Below, piece by piece: positions 62,464 through 64,000 of a stretch of 64,000 nt of DNA (position 1 is the stretch's first letter; each line of letters starts with the position of its first letter). The translations under genes were made by a program, and so were the position numbers. The notes beneath the pieces are model-generated. The model was given only the letters and a program-made list of their open reading frames with translations, was not told where the DNA came from and ran no database searches. This DNA is from Streptomyces bathyalis (GTDB lineage Bacteria > Actinomycetota > Actinomycetes > Streptomycetales > Streptomycetaceae): assembly GCF_015910445.1 (NCBI RefSeq), contig NZ_CP048882.1:3472001-3536000 (forward strand), given 5' to 3'.

Positions 62464-62637
62464 ATGCGTACGGGCAACCACATCGTCAGCCCTGTCTTGG
62501 TCGACGACCTCGGCTTTCTCCGCGCCGTCAAGGAAGCCTGCGAAATACCCGAACTGCCATGCCGGTCCGAGTTTGCTATGCACCGAGCCCGGCGCCCCTA
62601 TCGAACACTCACGGGCTCCCATCTCTGCCGGACGTAA
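62464..62637 (+). CDS. 57-residue open frame directly after the RraA-like gene
   Basis: The ATG follows the RraA TAA with no gap. The product begins MRTGNHIVSPVLVDDLGFLR and has a plausible coding composition (AVKEACEIPELP), then becomes Arg-rich near the end (HRARRPYRTLTG), which suggests a frameshifted or truncated gene. No family recognised. Confidence 0.4.
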   Translation: MRTGNHIVSPVLVDDLGFLRAVKEACEIPELPCRSEFAMHRARRPYRTLTGSHLCRT

Positions 62638-62681
62638 CGGACACACCGCAGCTCCAGCGCCGACGAGGAGAGGACCAAACC

Positions 62682-63470
62682 GTGGACATGCACATGAACG
62701 GCAAGACCGCCGTCGTGACGGGCGCCAGCAAGGGAATCGGACTGGCCGTCACTCGCTCACTGACAGATGCCGGCGGCCACGTGGTCGCCGGGTCACGGAC
62801 CCTCACCAAAGAGCTCAAAGAACTGGAACAGGCAGGAAAGGTGACGTTTGTGGCGGGCGATCTGACAGAGCCAGGCGCTGCGCCCGCCCTGGTCGACGTC
62901 GCCATCGAGCGCGGCGGCGTCGACATCCTCGTCAACAACGCCGGAGCCCTCACCCCCCGACCTGACGGCTTCCTCAGCATCACCGATGACGACTGGAACA
63001 GAGCATGGACGCTCGGACTCATGGCCGCGGTGCGTACCACCCGGGCAGCGGTCCCGGCCATGGTGCAACAGGGCAGCGGAGCGATCGTCATGGTCGGTTC
63101 TGTGAACGCGTTCCTGCCCGATCCTGCTGTGTTGGACTATTCCGTGGTCAAGGCGGCCCTGACGAACCTCACCAAGGGTCTGTCGAAAGAAGTCGGACCC
63201 AAGGGCGTGCGCGTCAACTCGGTCAGCCCCGGCCCGGTGAGCACGGACTTGTGGTTCGGAGACGCTGGTGTGGCGCAGACGCTGTCGTCTGCCGACGGGA
63301 ATGACCCCCAGTCGGTCGCCGACTCCGCTGTCGCGGACACCCCGCTGGGCCGTTTCAACACCCCCCAGGAAGTCGCTGATTTGGTCACATTCCTTGCAAG
63401 CGACCGTGCAGCGAACATCACCGGCTCGGACATGACCGTCGATGGTGGCCTGATCACCACCGTCCGGTGA
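62682..63470 (+). CDS. Short-chain dehydrogenase/reductase
   Basis: 262 aa from GTG 62682 (GGAGAGG about 8 bases before; ATG 62688 or 62694 possible). Classical SDR: TGASKGIGLAVTRSLTDAG, LVNNAGALTPRPDG, catalytic Ser/Tyr/Lys in VGSVNAFLPDP and DYSVVKAAL, RVNSVSPGPVSTDLW, and C-terminal NITGSDMTVDGGLITTVR. Oxidises or reduces an alcohol/ketone with NAD(P)H. Forms a likely operon with the RraA-like aldolase 219 bp upstream. Confidence 0.9.
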   Translation: MDMHMNGKTAVVTGASKGIGLAVTRSLTDAGGHVVAGSRTLTKELKELEQAGKVTFVAGDLTEPGAAPALVDVAIERGGVDILVNNAGALTPRPDGFLSITDDDWNRAWTLGLMAAVRTTRAAVPAMVQQGSGAIVMVGSVNAFLPDPAVLDYSVVKAALTNLTKGLSKEVGPKGVRVNSVSPGPVSTDLWFGDAGVAQTLSSADGNDPQSVADSAVADTPLGRFNTPQEVADLVTFLASDRAANITGSDMTVDGGLITTVR

Positions 63471-63601
63471 CGCGCTCAACCCTGATCAGCGCAGGCGCGT
63501 TCCTTGGAGGAGCTTGTGCGCCGGAGCGATGGCGTCGACGCGCATGGCTTCGTGAGTGAGTTCATAGAGCCCGTGCCGCGTTCGTGAGTAGGTTCTGGAG
63601 C

Positions 63602-64000
63602 ATGGAGAACGGCGGACCCAGCCGGACAGCGCTCGTCACCGCGTACGCCCGCGCCTATCACCAGATCGCTGACCGACCACAGATCTTCACCGACCCCCTG
63701 GCGGCACGTCTGCTCGGCGTCACCGCAGAGGAACTGACGGAATTGGGCACGCCCACAACCGATCTCCTCGGTGCCGGGGCAAGCGATCGGCCCCGCCGCC
63801 TGTTCTTCGCCGCCCGTGCCCGCTTCGCCGAGGACGCCGTGACCGCGGCCATCGCCGCTGGTGTGCGGCAGGCCGTGATCCTGGGCGCGGGCCTGGACAC
63901 CTTCGCCTATCGCAATCCGCACCCGGACTTGCGTGTCTTCGAGGTCGACCACCCCGCCACCCAAGCGTGGAAACGCGAACGCCTTGCTACGACCGGGATC
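63602..64000 (+). CDS. TIGR00027-type SAM-dependent methyltransferase, 3' partial
   Basis: 133 residues to the window edge. N-terminus SRTALVTAYARAYHQIADRP, then QIFTDPLAARLLG, SAM site VILGAGLDTFAYRNP and VFEVDHPATQAWKRERL: the leucine-carboxyl/O-methyltransferase group common in actinobacteria. TAGGTT ends 7 bases before the ATG, again a leaderless arrangement; GGAG is too close to serve as a ribosome site. A direct repeat TTCGTGAGT (63549-63557 and 63581-63589) lies upstream. Confidence 0.87.
   Translation, partial: MENGGPSRTALVTAYARAYHQIADRPQIFTDPLAARLLGVTAEELTELGTPTTDLLGAGASDRPRRLFFAARARFAEDAVTAAIAAGVRQAVILGAGLDTFAYRNPHPDLRVFEVDHPATQAWKRERLATTGI

Overview
The window is chromosomal DNA from a high-GC actinobacterium, most likely a Streptomyces or close relative. 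Evidence: very strong GC bias at third codon positions, frequent GTG starts with GTGA/ATGA overlaps, several apparently leaderless regulator genes, an LAETG-type sortase-anchored protein, an ANTAR regulator, SpoIIE-type PP2C phosphatases, an ECF42-type sigma factor next to a DGPF/YCII protein, and an EACC1-caspase pair. There is no rRNA gene, no intact tRNA and no CRISPR array.

Left part (1-9.7 kb): the end of an amino-acid-type solute-binding lipoprotein gene. Then comes a carbohydrate import and catabolism cluster: ROK regulator, sugar-binding lipoprotein, two permeases and two Gfo/Idh/MocA dehydrogenases on the minus strand, with a third dehydrogenase divergent. No ATPase is encoded, so a shared MsiK-like ATPase is expected. 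9.8-21.4 kb: a tricarboxylate module. One operon holds a TcuA-like flavoprotein, an isopropylmalate/tartrate dehydrogenase-like enzyme and a hydroxyacid-oxoacid transhydrogenase-like enzyme. A second holds a PrpF-like isomerase, a TctC binding lipoprotein, a TctA-TctB fusion and two half-size AbrB membrane proteins. A GntR regulator lies between them and an identical 16-bp sequence stands before both operons, so one GntR regulon is likely. A LysR gene is divergent from prpF.

21.6-46.6 kb is mostly single genes and small operons: a YcaQ-like glycosylase, a RibD-like reductase, a PAS-GAF-SpoIIE-ATPase phosphatase, a DksA-like protein, the LAETG surface protein, the ECF42 pair, a single-chain acyl-CoA carboxylase with its TetR regulator and an acyl-CoA ligase, DUF4142 and YihY proteins, an ANTAR regulator, a YtrA-type GntR operon, a DrrA-DrrB fusion exporter, a free-standing PcrA-tail-like domain, an amine oxidase and a DapA-family enzyme.

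46.8-59.9 kb is a plastic region. Two diverged copies of a tRNA-Ser 3'-end-plus-terminator segment flank a repeat-rich Gly/Gln/His protein and a second SpoIIE phosphatase. An SgcJ/EcaC gene with a MerR-type promoter lies between IS21-like multiple end repeats. An IS5-family element has replaced the last codons of a LysR gene, and an IS3-family remnant follows. Between the insertion sequences sits the most notable system: EACC1 translationally coupled to a caspase that is fused through one membrane helix to a phytase-like propeller, a probable membrane-spanning sensor-effector of a biological-conflict or programmed-death system.

Right end (59.9-64 kb): an orphan ImuA-prime-like protein, a DUF5996 protein, an RraA-family aldolase with an SDR oxidoreductase, and the start of a TIGR00027-type methyltransferase.
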